From: Prevotella sp. CAG:1031
Lineage (GTDB): Bacteria > Bacteroidota > Bacteroidia > Bacteroidales > Muribaculaceae
Assembly (NCBI GenBank): GCA_000431215.1
Contig: HF985617.1
Span: forward strand, 17,792 to 29,784
Reading direction: 5' to 3'
Length of the DNA: 11,993 nucleotides
Shown here: positions 1 to 6,545 of the stretch, piece by piece
How positions within the stretch are numbered: the first letter of the stretch is position 1
How the letters are laid out: every line of letters starts with the position of its first letter
Notes under the pieces: model-generated
What the model was told of the DNA's origin: nothing
Databases searched by the model: none
What the model saw: the letters and a program-made list of their open reading frames with translations, nothing else
Position numbers and translations under genes: made by a program

Positions 1-251
1 GGCTCGACGCCGCCGTCGAGCCTATGCACTGCTTCGTGCTCCCGGGCGGAACGGCCGCTTCGGCACGCGCCCAAATAGCACGCACCGTATGCCGTCGCGC
101 CGAGCGCCGCATAATCGCCCTCGGGCGCAACGCCGCACTCGACGAACGCTGCGTCAGATTCGTCAACCGCCTGAGCGACTGGCTGTTTGCCTATGCCCGC
201 GCCCTTAACTCCGCCGCCGGCGTCGCCGACAAGCCCTGGCAGCGCGACTAA
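1..251 (+). CDS. cob(I)alamin adenosyltransferase, PduO type (3' part only)
   Basis: Reading frame open from base 3 of the window to a TAA at 249-251; the start lies outside. The visible 82 residues match the C-terminal half of PduO/MMAB-type ATP:cob(I)alamin adenosyltransferases: a FVLPGGT segment, then the signature ARTVCRRAERR, then VNRLSDWLFAYAR, and a short polar tail ending KPWQRD. These enzymes move the 5'-deoxyadenosyl group of ATP onto cob(I)alamin in the cytoplasm to make adenosylcobalamin; the arginine-rich helix and the NRLSD helix help form the ATP and corrinoid site in the trimer. The stop is 65 bases before argS, with a promoter-like box between them, so the two genes need not share a transcript. 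The family call is firm; the exact subfamily name is not. Confidence 0.88.
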   Translation, partial: LDAAVEPMHCFVLPGGTAASARAQIARTVCRRAERRIIALGRNAALDERCVRFVNRLSDWLFAYARALNSAAGVADKPWQRD

Positions 252-278
252 GCGACGCGCCATTCGAAAAAAAATCCT

Positions 279-286
279 TAACTTTG
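279..286 (+). promoter_or_regulatory. Bacteroidota -7 box for argS
   Basis: TAACTTTG matches the TAnnTTTG -7 consensus and lies just after a run of A. The expected start of transcription is about 5-8 bases downstream, giving a leader of about 25 bases before the argS ATG at 317. No clear TTG is present at the usual -33 distance. Confidence 0.6.
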
Positions 287-316
287 CGGTTTCAAAGCTA
301 ACACCATCAAACCGAT

Positions 317-2104
317 ATGTCAATAAAAGAAATATTGGCCCGGGGAGTTGCCCGTGCCGTCGGCGAGCTCTACGGAATAACCGTCGACCCCGCCGCAGTC
401 CAGCTCTCTGATGTCGCCAAAGGATTCGAAGGCGACGTCGCTGTCGTCGTGTTCCCCTTCGTCAAGGCCGCCCGCAAAGCTCCCGAAGCCGTCGGCAACG
501 AGATCGGCAGCTGGCTCGCCGACAATGAGCCGGCCGTCAGCAGCTTTTCGACCGTCAAAGGATTCCTGAACATAGTAATCGAGCCGTCGTTCTGGAACAG
601 TGTGCTCGAACATATCTCCACGACCGAAAACTGGGGCGTGACACCTGCCGGCGCCGACAGCCCTCTGGTTATGGTCGAATATTCCAGCCCCAACACCAAC
701 AAGCCGCTCCACCTCGGCCATCTGCGCAACATTCTGCTCGGCTACAGCCTCAGCCGCATTCTTCAGGCCTGCGGCAACCGCGTTGTCAAGACAAACATCG
801 TCAATGACCGCGGAATCCATATCTGCAAGTCGATGCTCGCCTGGCTCAAATGGGGCGACGGAATGACTCCCGAATCGTCGGGCAAGAAGGGTGACCACCT
901 TATCGGCGACTTCTACGTAGCCTTCGACCGCCACTATAAAGACGAAGTCAAAGCCCTCGTCGAGGCCGGAAAGACCGAAGAGGAAGCCAAAAACGAGGCG
1001 CCTCTGATGCTCGAGGCCCGCGAGATGCTGCGCAAATGGGAGGCCGGCGATCCCGAAGTGCGCGCCCTCTGGGAGAAGATGAACAGCTGGGTATATGCCG
1101 GCTTCGACGAGACATACCGCGCCATGGGTGTCGACTTCGACAAGATCTACTACGAAAGCCAGACATATCTCGAAGGAAAGGCCAAAGTGCTCGAAGGCCT
1201 CGAGAAAGGGCTCATGTACCGCCGCGAAGACGGAAGCGTATGGGCTGACCTCACCGCCGAAGGTCTCGACCACAAACTGCTTCTGCGCGCCGACGGCACC
1301 TCAGTCTACATGACCCAGGATATCGGCACCGCCAAGCTGCGCTATCAGGACTATCCCATCGACAAGATGATCTACGTCGTCGGCAACGAACAGAACTACC
1401 ACTTTCAGGTTCTGTCGCTCCTGCTCGACCGTCTCGGATTCAAATGGGGCAAAGATCTCGTCCATTTCTCCTACGGAATGGTCGAGCTTCCCGAAGGAAA
1501 AATGAAGAGCCGCGAGGGAACTGTTGTCGACGCCGACGACCTCATGTCCAAGATGGTCACCGACGCCGCCGAAGTCAGCGCCGAAATGGGCAAGCTGAAA
1601 GACATTCCCGAAGAAGAGCGCGCCGAAATAGCCCGCATCGTCGGCATGGGCGCCCTGAAATACTTCCTCCTGAAAGTCGATCCGCGCAAGAACATGACAT
1701 TCAACCCGCGCGAGTCGATCGACTTCAACGGCAACACAGGCCCCTTCATCCAATACACCTACGCCCGCATACGCTCGCTGCTGCGCAAGGCCGAAGCCGA
1801 AGGCATCGAGGCTGTTCCCTACGCCGCCGTCGAGACCGGAGAAAAAGAGACAGCCCTCATTCAGGCCCTCGCCGAATTCCCCGAAGTCGTCAGAGCCGCC
1901 GGACAGACCTACAGCCCCGCGCTGATCGCCAACTATGCCTACGACACCGTCAAACTCTACAACTCGTTCTACCACGACTGCCCCGTGCTCTCCGAGCCCG
2001 ACGCCGCCCGCCGTTCGCTGCGACTCGCCCTGAGCCGCGCCACGGCCGACACCGTCAGAACAGCCATGGGCCTGCTGGGCATCGAAGTTCCCGAACGGAT
2101 GTAA
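317..2104 (+). CDS. argS: arginyl-tRNA synthetase
   Basis: 595 residues, the usual length for bacterial class I ArgRS. It charges tRNA-Arg with arginine using ATP. In order: an N-terminal tRNA-recognition (Arg_S) domain over about residues 1-110; the Rossmann catalytic core with the HIGH motif as HLGH at 132-135 inside NTNKPLHLGHLRN; the KMSKS-equivalent loop as GKMKSREG around 394-401; and a C-terminal alpha-helical anticodon-binding (DALR) domain from about residue 470, containing NGNTGPFIQYTYARIRSL. The start at 317 is supported by the upstream TAACTTTG box and by MSIKE beginning the Arg_S domain. The BI-1 family gene follows after 49 bases without a clear promoter, so co-transcription is possible. 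The frame has no lesion. Confidence 0.98.
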   Translation: MSIKEILARGVARAVGELYGITVDPAAVQLSDVAKGFEGDVAVVVFPFVKAARKAPEAVGNEIGSWLADNEPAVSSFSTVKGFLNIVIEPSFWNSVLEHISTTENWGVTPAGADSPLVMVEYSSPNTNKPLHLGHLRNILLGYSLSRILQACGNRVVKTNIVNDRGIHICKSMLAWLKWGDGMTPESSGKKGDHLIGDFYVAFDRHYKDEVKALVEAGKTEEEAKNEAPLMLEAREMLRKWEAGDPEVRALWEKMNSWVYAGFDETYRAMGVDFDKIYYESQTYLEGKAKVLEGLEKGLMYRREDGSVWADLTAEGLDHKLLLRADGTSVYMTQDIGTAKLRYQDYPIDKMIYVVGNEQNYHFQVLSLLLDRLGFKWGKDLVHFSYGMVELPEGKMKSREGTVVDADDLMSKMVTDAAEVSAEMGKLKDIPEEERAEIARIVGMGALKYFLLKVDPRKNMTFNPRESIDFNGNTGPFIQYTYARIRSLLRKAEAEGIEAVPYAAVETGEKETALIQALAEFPEVVRAAGQTYSPALIANYAYDTVKLYNSFYHDCPVLSEPDAARRSLRLALSRATADTVRTAMGLLGIEVPERM

Positions 2105-2153
2105 CATATCCCCCTATCCCAACGTTATATAAGAAAACAACCAACAAAGAAAT

Positions 2154-2873
2154 ATGATCAATACCCCTCCTCCCTTCAACAACAACACCTATCAGGGTTA
2201 CTCTCCTACCGACATCGCCACCGCCTCGTCGGCCATACGCCGTGTCTACCTGAAAATGACGCTCGCCCTTCTGGTGACCGCCTTCACCGCCCTCGGCTGC
2301 TACAACAGCCCGGCCTTCTGGTCGTTCATGCAGGCCAACTCATGGGCGACATGGGGTCTCTTCATCGTCGAACTGATCCTCGTGTTCGCCATCTCGGGAG
2401 CAATCCAGAAAATGTCGACCGCCACGGGCACACTTCTCTTCTACCTCTTCGCCCTCGTCAACGGTATTGCCCTGACGCCGATCTTCATCGTCTATACCCA
2501 CACCTCGATAGCCAAGACATTCTTCATAACCGCCGCCACCTTCGGCGCAATGAGCGTCTACGGCTACTTCACCGTCAAGGATCTCACCCGCTGGGGCTCT
2601 ATCCTAATCATGTCGCTCTTCGGACTTATTATAGCCGCAGTCGTCAACATGTTCCTGCGCAGCAGCGGTCTCGACTGGATAATCTCGATAGTCGGCGTGC
2701 TCATCTTCGTGGGTCTCACAGCCTGGGACACCCAGCGCATCAAGCAGCTCGCTCAGGTCACACCGGCCAATCAGGTCGGACGCCTCGCCACGATCGGAGC
2801 GCTCAATCTTTATCTCGACTTCATCAACCTCTTCCTCTACCTGCTGAGATTCTTCGGAAGCTCACGCGACTAA
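2154..2873 (+). CDS. Bax inhibitor-1 / YccA family membrane protein
   Basis: 239 residues, typical of bacterial BI-1 (UPF0005) proteins. After a polar N-terminus of about 35 residues rich in Pro and Asn there are about seven hydrophobic segments, starting near residues 35, 65, 92, 121, 147, 173 and 210. The family signature is present as GLTAWDTQRIKQL at 187-199, with the conserved aspartate at 192 and another acidic residue, Asp174, earlier in the C-terminal half. In this family such aspartates form a pH-sensitive latch controlling a calcium leak, and some relatives (YccA) modulate the FtsH protease; which of these applies here is unknown. The gene follows argS by 49 bases and is closed by the hairpin at 2879-2906. 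Confidence 0.92.
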   Translation: MINTPPPFNNNTYQGYSPTDIATASSAIRRVYLKMTLALLVTAFTALGCYNSPAFWSFMQANSWATWGLFIVELILVFAISGAIQKMSTATGTLLFYLFALVNGIALTPIFIVYTHTSIAKTFFITAATFGAMSVYGYFTVKDLTRWGSILIMSLFGLIIAAVVNMFLRSSGLDWIISIVGVLIFVGLTAWDTQRIKQLAQVTPANQVGRLATIGALNLYLDFINLFLYLLRFFGSSRD

Positions 2874-2878
2874 ATCCT

Positions 2879-2906
2879 AATTTTTCGCTTTTCCGCGAAA
2901 AATTTT
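2879..2906 (+). terminator. intrinsic terminator after the BI-1 gene
   Basis: Perfect 10-bp inverted repeat AATTTTTCGC (2879-2888) and GCGAAAAATT (2895-2904) with a 6-base loop, running into T residues. It sits five bases after the stop codon and just before the tRNA promoter. The AT-rich stem is nearly symmetric, so it could act on either strand. Confidence 0.7.
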
Positions 2907-2935
2907 GGCGGTTATAAGAAAAGTCGCTACCTTTG
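2905..2935 (+). promoter_or_regulatory. tRNA-Ser promoter (TTG -33, TACCTTTG -7)
   Basis: TTG at 2905-2907 and TACCTTTG at 2928-2935 are separated by 20 bases, the Bacteroidota housekeeping promoter layout. The mature tRNA begins 19 bases after the -7 box. The TTG overlaps the T tail of the preceding terminator. Confidence 0.8.
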
Positions 2936-2954
2936 TGACCGCAAAACCGCCAAA

Positions 2955-3041
2955 GGAAAGATGCCGGAGCGGTCGAACGGGACGGTCTCGAAAACCGTTG
3001 TACCCTTTCGGGTACCCAGGGTTCGAATCCCTGTCTTTCCG
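2955..3041 (+). tRNA. tRNA-Ser (anticodon CGA)
   Basis: 87-nt class II tRNA. The acceptor stem GGAAAGA (2955-2961) pairs with TCTTTCC (3034-3040), followed by discriminator G at 3041. The anticodon stem ACGGT/ACCGT encloses the loop CTCGAAA, giving anticodon CGA for the serine codon UCG. A long variable arm (GTACCC, loop, GGGTAC) identifies it as a serine tRNA. The T arm CAGGG-TTCGAAT-CCCTG is perfect. CCA is not encoded (the next bases are CAA), as is common in Bacteroidota. It closely resembles E. coli serU from memory. It has its own promoter and terminator. Its 3' end is duplicated downstream. Confidence 0.97.
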
Positions 3042-3081
3042 CAAAAAACAAAAGGAGCTACCTCGTGTGGCTCCTTTTTGT
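3025..3081 (+). repeat. 57-bp direct repeat, copy 1 (tRNA 3' end plus terminator)
   Basis: Bases 3025-3081 are identical to 3141-3197. This copy comprises the last 17 bases of tRNA-Ser (from the T-loop through the acceptor 3' strand and discriminator) and the terminator hairpin. Identity ends abruptly at the right, where TTTT is replaced by GTC. Confidence 0.95.
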
Positions 3082-3085
3082 TTTT
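3049..3085 (+). terminator. intrinsic terminator after tRNA-Ser
   Basis: AAAAGGAGC (3050-3058) pairs with GCTCCTTTT (3070-3078), leaving an 11-base loop in which TAC/GTG can partly pair, followed by TTTGTTTTT. It starts 8 bases after the tRNA. The whole hairpin is contained in the downstream 57-bp repeat. Confidence 0.85.
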
Positions 3086-3101
3086 ACGACAGACAGAGGG
3101 G

Positions 3102-3197
3102 AACCCGAGGGTTCGTCACCGCGAAGCGCTTGCGCAGCAAGAATCCCTGTCTTTCCGCAAAAAACAAAAGGAGCTACCTCGTGTGGCTCCTTTTTGT
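3102..3197 (+). repeat. 57-bp direct repeat, copy 2, with a split T-arm remnant in front
   Basis: Bases 3141-3197 repeat 3025-3081 exactly, 116 bp away. To the left, 3104-3114 reads CCCGAGGGTTC, close to the intact CCCAGGGTTC of the tRNA T arm. The two halves are separated by 26 bases (3115-3140), GTCACCGCGAAGC followed by GCTTGCGCAGCAA. So this is a tRNA-Ser 3' fragment whose T-loop is split by a GC-rich insert that can fold as CTTGC-GCA-GCAAG. No 5' tRNA half is present, so it is not a functional tRNA. Confidence 0.8.
3165..3195. terminator. duplicated hairpin, probable bidirectional terminator
   Basis: Second copy of the AAAAGGAGC / GCTCCTTTT hairpin. On the minus strand it reads GGAGCC...GGCTCC-like stem then CTCCTTTTGTTTTTTG, so it can also end transcription arriving from the minus-strand regulator locus whose stop is at 3241. 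Confidence 0.6.
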
Positions 3198-3240
3198 GTC
3201 AGGAAGTTTCCTCATACAACTTTCTTTCGGGGGGGCGGGG

Positions 3241-4650
3241 TTATCCCTGGCGGGACTGGAGAAATTTGTCGAGGCTCTCTTCTTTAGCGAGGCGAAGCTT
3301 GGAGCGCAGCCGGTAGCGGGCACTGTTGACGCTCGCGCGCGAAATGTTCAGGCTGGCAGATATTTCCTGAGTGCTGTGTTGGAGGAAGATCAGCATACAA
3401 AATACCATATCGGTGTCGGTAAGCGAAGGGTAATCGCGGCGCAAGTCGTCGACAAAACGCGGATATGCGGCAAGAAAGGTTCTCCTGAACGGCCCGAGAT
3501 TATTTTCAAGTCCCTGCGGACAATGGAGAATGTCGGCGTCAATGCTGCCCGACATCTCGTTTCTGATGGCTTCCATGCGCTCAAGCGCGGAATTGCGCTC
3601 GTCGAGGGCGGCACTGATGCCGGCTTCGGCCGATTCGCGGCGCGCTCGCTCGGCGTCACGGCTCAGCCTGATCTTGCGGGCGCGGCGGCGCATTACAATA
3701 AGAACGGCCACTGCCGCCAGGGCAACAACTATGAATGCGACGACAGCGCCCGTCTTCTGACGGCTCTGGGCCTGTAGCTTTTCGCGGAGCATGAGGTTCT
3801 CCCTCTGTTTGGCGGCGACATCCGAGCGCACTTTTGCTGTCACAAGGTCGAGATTATGACGCGCGCGGGTCATAGAGTCGCCAAGCAGCGTATATTCTTT
3901 ATAAAGTGAACTGACTTTGTCATACATCTTCCCGGCTGTGTAAACCTCGAGCAGACGGCGCATCTCCATATAGAGCATTTCGAGGTCGCCGCTGTCGCGC
4001 AGCCGTCCGACAACAGTTTCCATCATCTCTATGCCTTCCTGCCTGCGCCCCTGCCGCCAGAGAGTATAGCCCAGAGGCCCCAGATAAGCGGTGAAATCGC
4101 GGTCGCCGTAAATCTGACTGCCATGGGCGAGAAGAGACGCGGCGAGCGCTAATGAATCGGCCGAAGGGTTGAGCGACAGTATCAGAATGCTTCGCCGGGG
4201 CGGCTGCTGTTGGCGAATATCTGCGTGCGGAACCGCCAGAGATCCGGCATGAGCATACCGCTGAGCCGACGGCTTGCCGACATGGCGGAGTCGCTGTATC
4301 CGATGGCTTTTCTCTTCATTCCGAGCCGTTCATAGAACTGGCTCAGATCGCCGAAGAGCATGACCGCGCTCTCCGAGACGCCCTTCAGAAAAGAGGAAAT
4401 AGGCCATCTGTTCGAGCGCGGCAACCGGATTCTCGCGGCTCTTTCCTTCGCGGACGAGTCTGACAGCCTCTTTCTAAACCGCAAAGGCCTCTTCGAAGGG
4501 CGCGCCGGTATCGAGCATCGACCACGCCTGACGAGTCAGGCTGTCTTCATACTCGACTACGGGAACAGAATCGTGGCGCGGGCGACGACATCCCGTGAAT
4601 GTCGCCGACAGGAGAATTGTCGATAAAATCAATAGCTGTATAAAGCGCAT
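3241..4650 (-). pseudogene. TPR / TM / coiled-coil / LuxR-type regulator, broken
   Basis: Reading one net frame from ATG 4650 to stop 3241 gives about 469 residues with the layout of Bacteroidota TPR-containing LuxR-like regulators. These parts are: a signal or lipoprotein-like N-terminus (MRFIQLLILSTILLSATFTGC); TPR-like helices; a transmembrane segment (AVVAFIVVALAAVAVLIVM); a coiled coil rich in Arg, Glu and Ala; and a C-terminal helix-turn-helix (QEISASLNISRASVNSARYR). Three lesions interrupt it. An in-frame TAG at 4476-4474 follows FEEAFAV, where reading on gives KEAVRLVREGK. A +1-type shift lies near 4375-4400. A compensating shift lies near 4185-4205, where ANSSRPGEA should join ILSLNPSADSLAL. 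The 3' 261 codons (4026-3241) are fully open. The start at 4650 rather than 4674 is chosen because 4674 lies at the -7 box. Genuine decay seems likelier than sequencing error because all neighbours are intact, but error is not excluded. Confidence 0.8.
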
Positions 4651-4675
4651 AAGCCGACTGTGACGGTTTTGCACG

Positions 4676-4683
4676 CAAATTTA
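4676..4683 (-). promoter_or_regulatory. -7 box of the broken regulator
   Basis: On the minus strand TAAATTTG (4683 to 4676) matches TAnnTTTG. Transcription would begin near 4670, about 20 bases before ATG 4650. No TTG is seen at the -33 distance. Confidence 0.5.
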
Positions 4684-4769
4684 AATAAAAACCGCGATTC
4701 ATGCGACCTGCCCGGGGCTGAAAGAGCGGCGAATCTATTAAAATCGCGCGGGAAGACCCCCGACAGCTT

Positions 4770-5972
4770 TCAGCAGCTGAACGAGAAGTGCTTCCGGCGC
4801 AGAATAGCGATGGCGAGAAACACAATCGACATGGCGAAATTCAGCAGGAAGGCGAATCCCGTGACACTGCCCGCCCCGAGCAGACTCCGCAAAGAGTCGA
4901 CAATCAGCGGGGCCGCCGATATGGCGCCATAGTTGGCCACGAGCACCAACGAGAGGCTCATTGTGTTCATCGACGGATCGGTGACAGCCTCAGGAGCTTT
5001 ATTGTAGATTATAGGCTGATGTATGCCGTAGCCCGCCCCCATGAGGGCAGCGCCGGCCATCATGGCCCATTCGGCGTGGACAAACGAGAACAGCGCGAGT
5101 CCGGCCGTTATCATTACCGCGGCGGCTACGATGGTCATGCCGCGCGTCGCTTTCAGAATCTGAGGCAGAATGAAGCCCGGCAGAAATATGAAGAGGAAAT
5201 AAATCGAAGTGACGGTGCCGGTGATTTCCGACGACCAGTGCTCCTTCTCGATAAGGAACGGGCAGAAATAGGTTATGATGACCGTCGCGTAGGTCGTGAA
5301 GAAATATGCGGCCGCTATTCCGAGCATCCGGGGAACTATTATGCTGCCGTGGGGCGCCGGTGTGGCCGCCGGAGCGGCCGGAACTGCATAGTCGGCGGCC
5401 GGGATGCCGCGCAGCCCCGCCGACAGAGCGAGAGGGATAATCGGCATCAGATAGACTATGAAGGGGAGATGCCAGTTGCCGCCGCGCGACAGGAAGCCGA
5501 CGGCAAAAGTCGCCACGACTACCGACAGGTTCGAGATACCCGACTGCAGGCCCATCTGTCGCATACGGTAACGGCCGGCGAACGTGTCGGCCAGCAATCC
5601 GGTCGAGAATGGTATGAGAATGCCGGCGGCAATGCCGAGCAGACAGCTTATCACGATCAGCTGAGCCATCGTAGCGGCGAACATATACCCTACTCCGCAG
5701 GCCGTGAACAGCGCCAGCGACGCAACGACATAGTTAATCTTATGTTTGCGGCGCGCGAGCCATCCCGACAGAAGCAGACACGGTATGATCAGCAGATTGG
5801 GCAACATCGTCAGCAACTGCTGCTCGAGCGAGCCTGTGCCGGGAAAAATCTTCGAAAGAGAGCCGAGCATCGGCGATATCGCCAGCCCGGGCAGATTGAC
5901 CACGAGCGACAGCGACAGTATAGCCACAAGGGTGAACAGCGACATAGGCGCTTTTCCCGTTACGATTTTCAT
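4770..5972 (-). CDS. MFS transporter, substrate unknown
   Basis: 400 residues from ATG 5972 (MKIVTGKAPMSLF), chosen over the longer frame starting at 6035, whose first 21 residues (MIFLNYRQARG...) are hydrophilic and not typical of the family. About twelve hydrophobic segments in two halves, with a Pro/Ala-rich central loop near GIPAADYAVPAAPAATPAP. The cytoplasmic loop after TM2 reads SGWLARRKHK, a degenerate MFS motif A (GxxxDRxGRR) lacking the usual Asp. The second half contains MGAGYGIHQPIIYNKAPEAV, a segment often Gly-rich in drug or metabolite exporters. It acts in the inner membrane as a secondary carrier; no substrate can be read from the sequence. The stop at 4770 is 87 bases from the regulator's promoter box, so the two are separate units. 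No convincing TAnnTTTG box was found upstream. Confidence 0.88.
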   Translation of the reverse strand: MKIVTGKAPMSLFTLVAILSLSLVVNLPGLAISPMLGSLSKIFPGTGSLEQQLLTMLPNLLIIPCLLLSGWLARRKHKINYVVASLALFTACGVGYMFAATMAQLIVISCLLGIAAGILIPFSTGLLADTFAGRYRMRQMGLQSGISNLSVVVATFAVGFLSRGGNWHLPFIVYLMPIIPLALSAGLRGIPAADYAVPAAPAATPAPHGSIIVPRMLGIAAAYFFTTYATVIITYFCPFLIEKEHWSSEITGTVTSIYFLFIFLPGFILPQILKATRGMTIVAAAVMITAGLALFSFVHAEWAMMAGAALMGAGYGIHQPIIYNKAPEAVTDPSMNTMSLSLVLVANYGAISAAPLIVDSLRSLLGAGSVTGFAFLLNFAMSIVFLAIAILRRKHFSFSC

Positions 5973-6034
5973 GACAGCGAAACGTTTAACATTTATTAAA
6001 ACACCTCGAGCCTGACGATAGTTTAGAAATATCA

Positions 6035-6156
6035 TGGGGAGGTTGCAAAACTCCCTGACATATCAGAACCGATGTTTCCGACAAAGAGTGGGTGCGTGCC
6101 TTTGGCTACATTCAGGGTGAAAATCATGTAAAACTTGAGTCCTGCAACAGCCCCCT
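6035..6156. mobile_element. possible MITE or IS-end remnant with imperfect inverted ends
   Basis: GTTGCAAAACTC (6042-6053) and GAGTCCTGCAAC (6138-6149) are inverted copies matching at 10 of 12 positions. Extending outward to 6035-6053 versus 6138-6156 gives 14 of 19. The 122-bp span has no convincing gene. It directly abuts the poly-T tract where the DUF1016 remnant fades. No clear target duplication is visible, so this remains a candidate. Confidence 0.35.
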
Positions 6157-6159
6157 TTT

Positions 6160-6373
6160 TTTTTCTTTTGCAAGAGATAGAACTCTTTTTGTCGGTCAAT
6201 CTCACGCAGCAAATCTTCCTGACCGACCACATTTGCTCCGACGCCTCTTTCATATACCAACTCCGCGCCTCGGGATTATCAACGCGAAGTAAAGCTCTGA
6301 TATGCGACCAAGTAAGATTTTGCACACGCGTGTGCAAAATCTTACCGTCAGGATAATCTATATAAAATTGACT
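6160..6373 (-). pseudogene. remnant of a DUF1016 (YhcG-like) nuclease-family gene
   Basis: On the minus strand about 52 codons (6373-6218) read QFYIDYPDGKIL, then NLTWSHIRALLRVDNPEARSWY, then MKEASEQMWSVR. This matches the centre of the DUF1016 N-terminal domain, whose hallmark is (L)(S/T)WSH..LL.v.(D/N)P.AR.(F/W)Y..EA...WS.R. The expected continuation (LxRxIxxQxFYxLL) appears in another frame as DLLREIDRQKEFYLLQK, so a frameshift lies near 6217. The frame then runs into a poly-A tract at about 6157-6167 (as read on this strand). The normal domain start upstream and the C-terminal PD-(D/E)XK-like nuclease domain are both missing. DUF1016 proteins are accessory genes often found near restriction or defence loci. 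The 133-residue open frame over 6433-6032 is therefore not a functional gene. The AT-rich composition differs from its neighbours and suggests transferred DNA. Confidence 0.7.
6312..6345. repeat. 34-bp perfect palindrome
   Basis: GTAAGATTTTGCACACG (6312-6328) is followed with no spacer by its exact reverse complement CGTGTGCAAAATCTTAC (6329-6345). It lies inside the DUF1016 remnant, where it encodes KILHTRVQNLT on the minus strand. Confidence 0.97.
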
Positions 6374-6484
6374 ATATATGACGGACGTCATTGACAAACG
6401 ATGAGATTTTCTGATGTTTATCCATAACCGCAAATCTATAAAATATATCTTTGCTGAAGTGACGGTAAAAATTTTGAATCGGTT

Positions 6485-6511
6485 GCCGGTTTAGCCGGCG
6501 CCTATTTTTTT
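6485..6511 (+). terminator. terminator-like hairpin before the first PEtn transferase
   Basis: GCCGG (6485-6489), loop TTTAG, CCGGC (6495-6499), then GCCTA and seven T. It is oriented to stop plus-strand transcription, yet no intact plus-strand gene lies upstream. It lies upstream of the -7 box at 6513, so it would insulate rather than attenuate the downstream gene. Confidence 0.45.
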
Positions 6512-6512
6512 G

Positions 6513-6520
6513 TAATTTTG
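6513..6520 (+). promoter_or_regulatory. -7 box of the PEtn transferase pair
   Basis: TAATTTTG matches TAnnTTTG; transcription would start near 6526, about 20 bases before ATG 6546. At the -33 distance there is only TTT (6490-6492), inside the hairpin loop. Confidence 0.6.
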
Positions 6521-6545
6521 CCGGGAAATTTCTATTCTGCCCCCG

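Noticed and set aside
320..1273. Long minus-strand frames opposite argS and, similarly, opposite the MFS, transferase and PAP2 genes
   Set aside because: Shadows produced by GC-rich codon use of clearly identified genes; no domain matches.
2905..3777. 290-residue plus-strand open frame spanning the tRNA and the regulator locus
   Set aside because: It translates the tRNA, two terminators and the antisense of the regulator; no protein-like features.
6378..6391. ATGAC-GGAC-GTCAT inverted repeat as an operator
   Set aside because: Five-base arms in AT-rich decayed DNA, no promoter element placed near it; too short to support a call.
6032..6433. 133-residue minus-strand open frame as an intact gene
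   Set aside because: Only about 52 codons match DUF1016, the continuation is in another frame, and the remainder runs through a poly-A/T tract and the inverted-end element.
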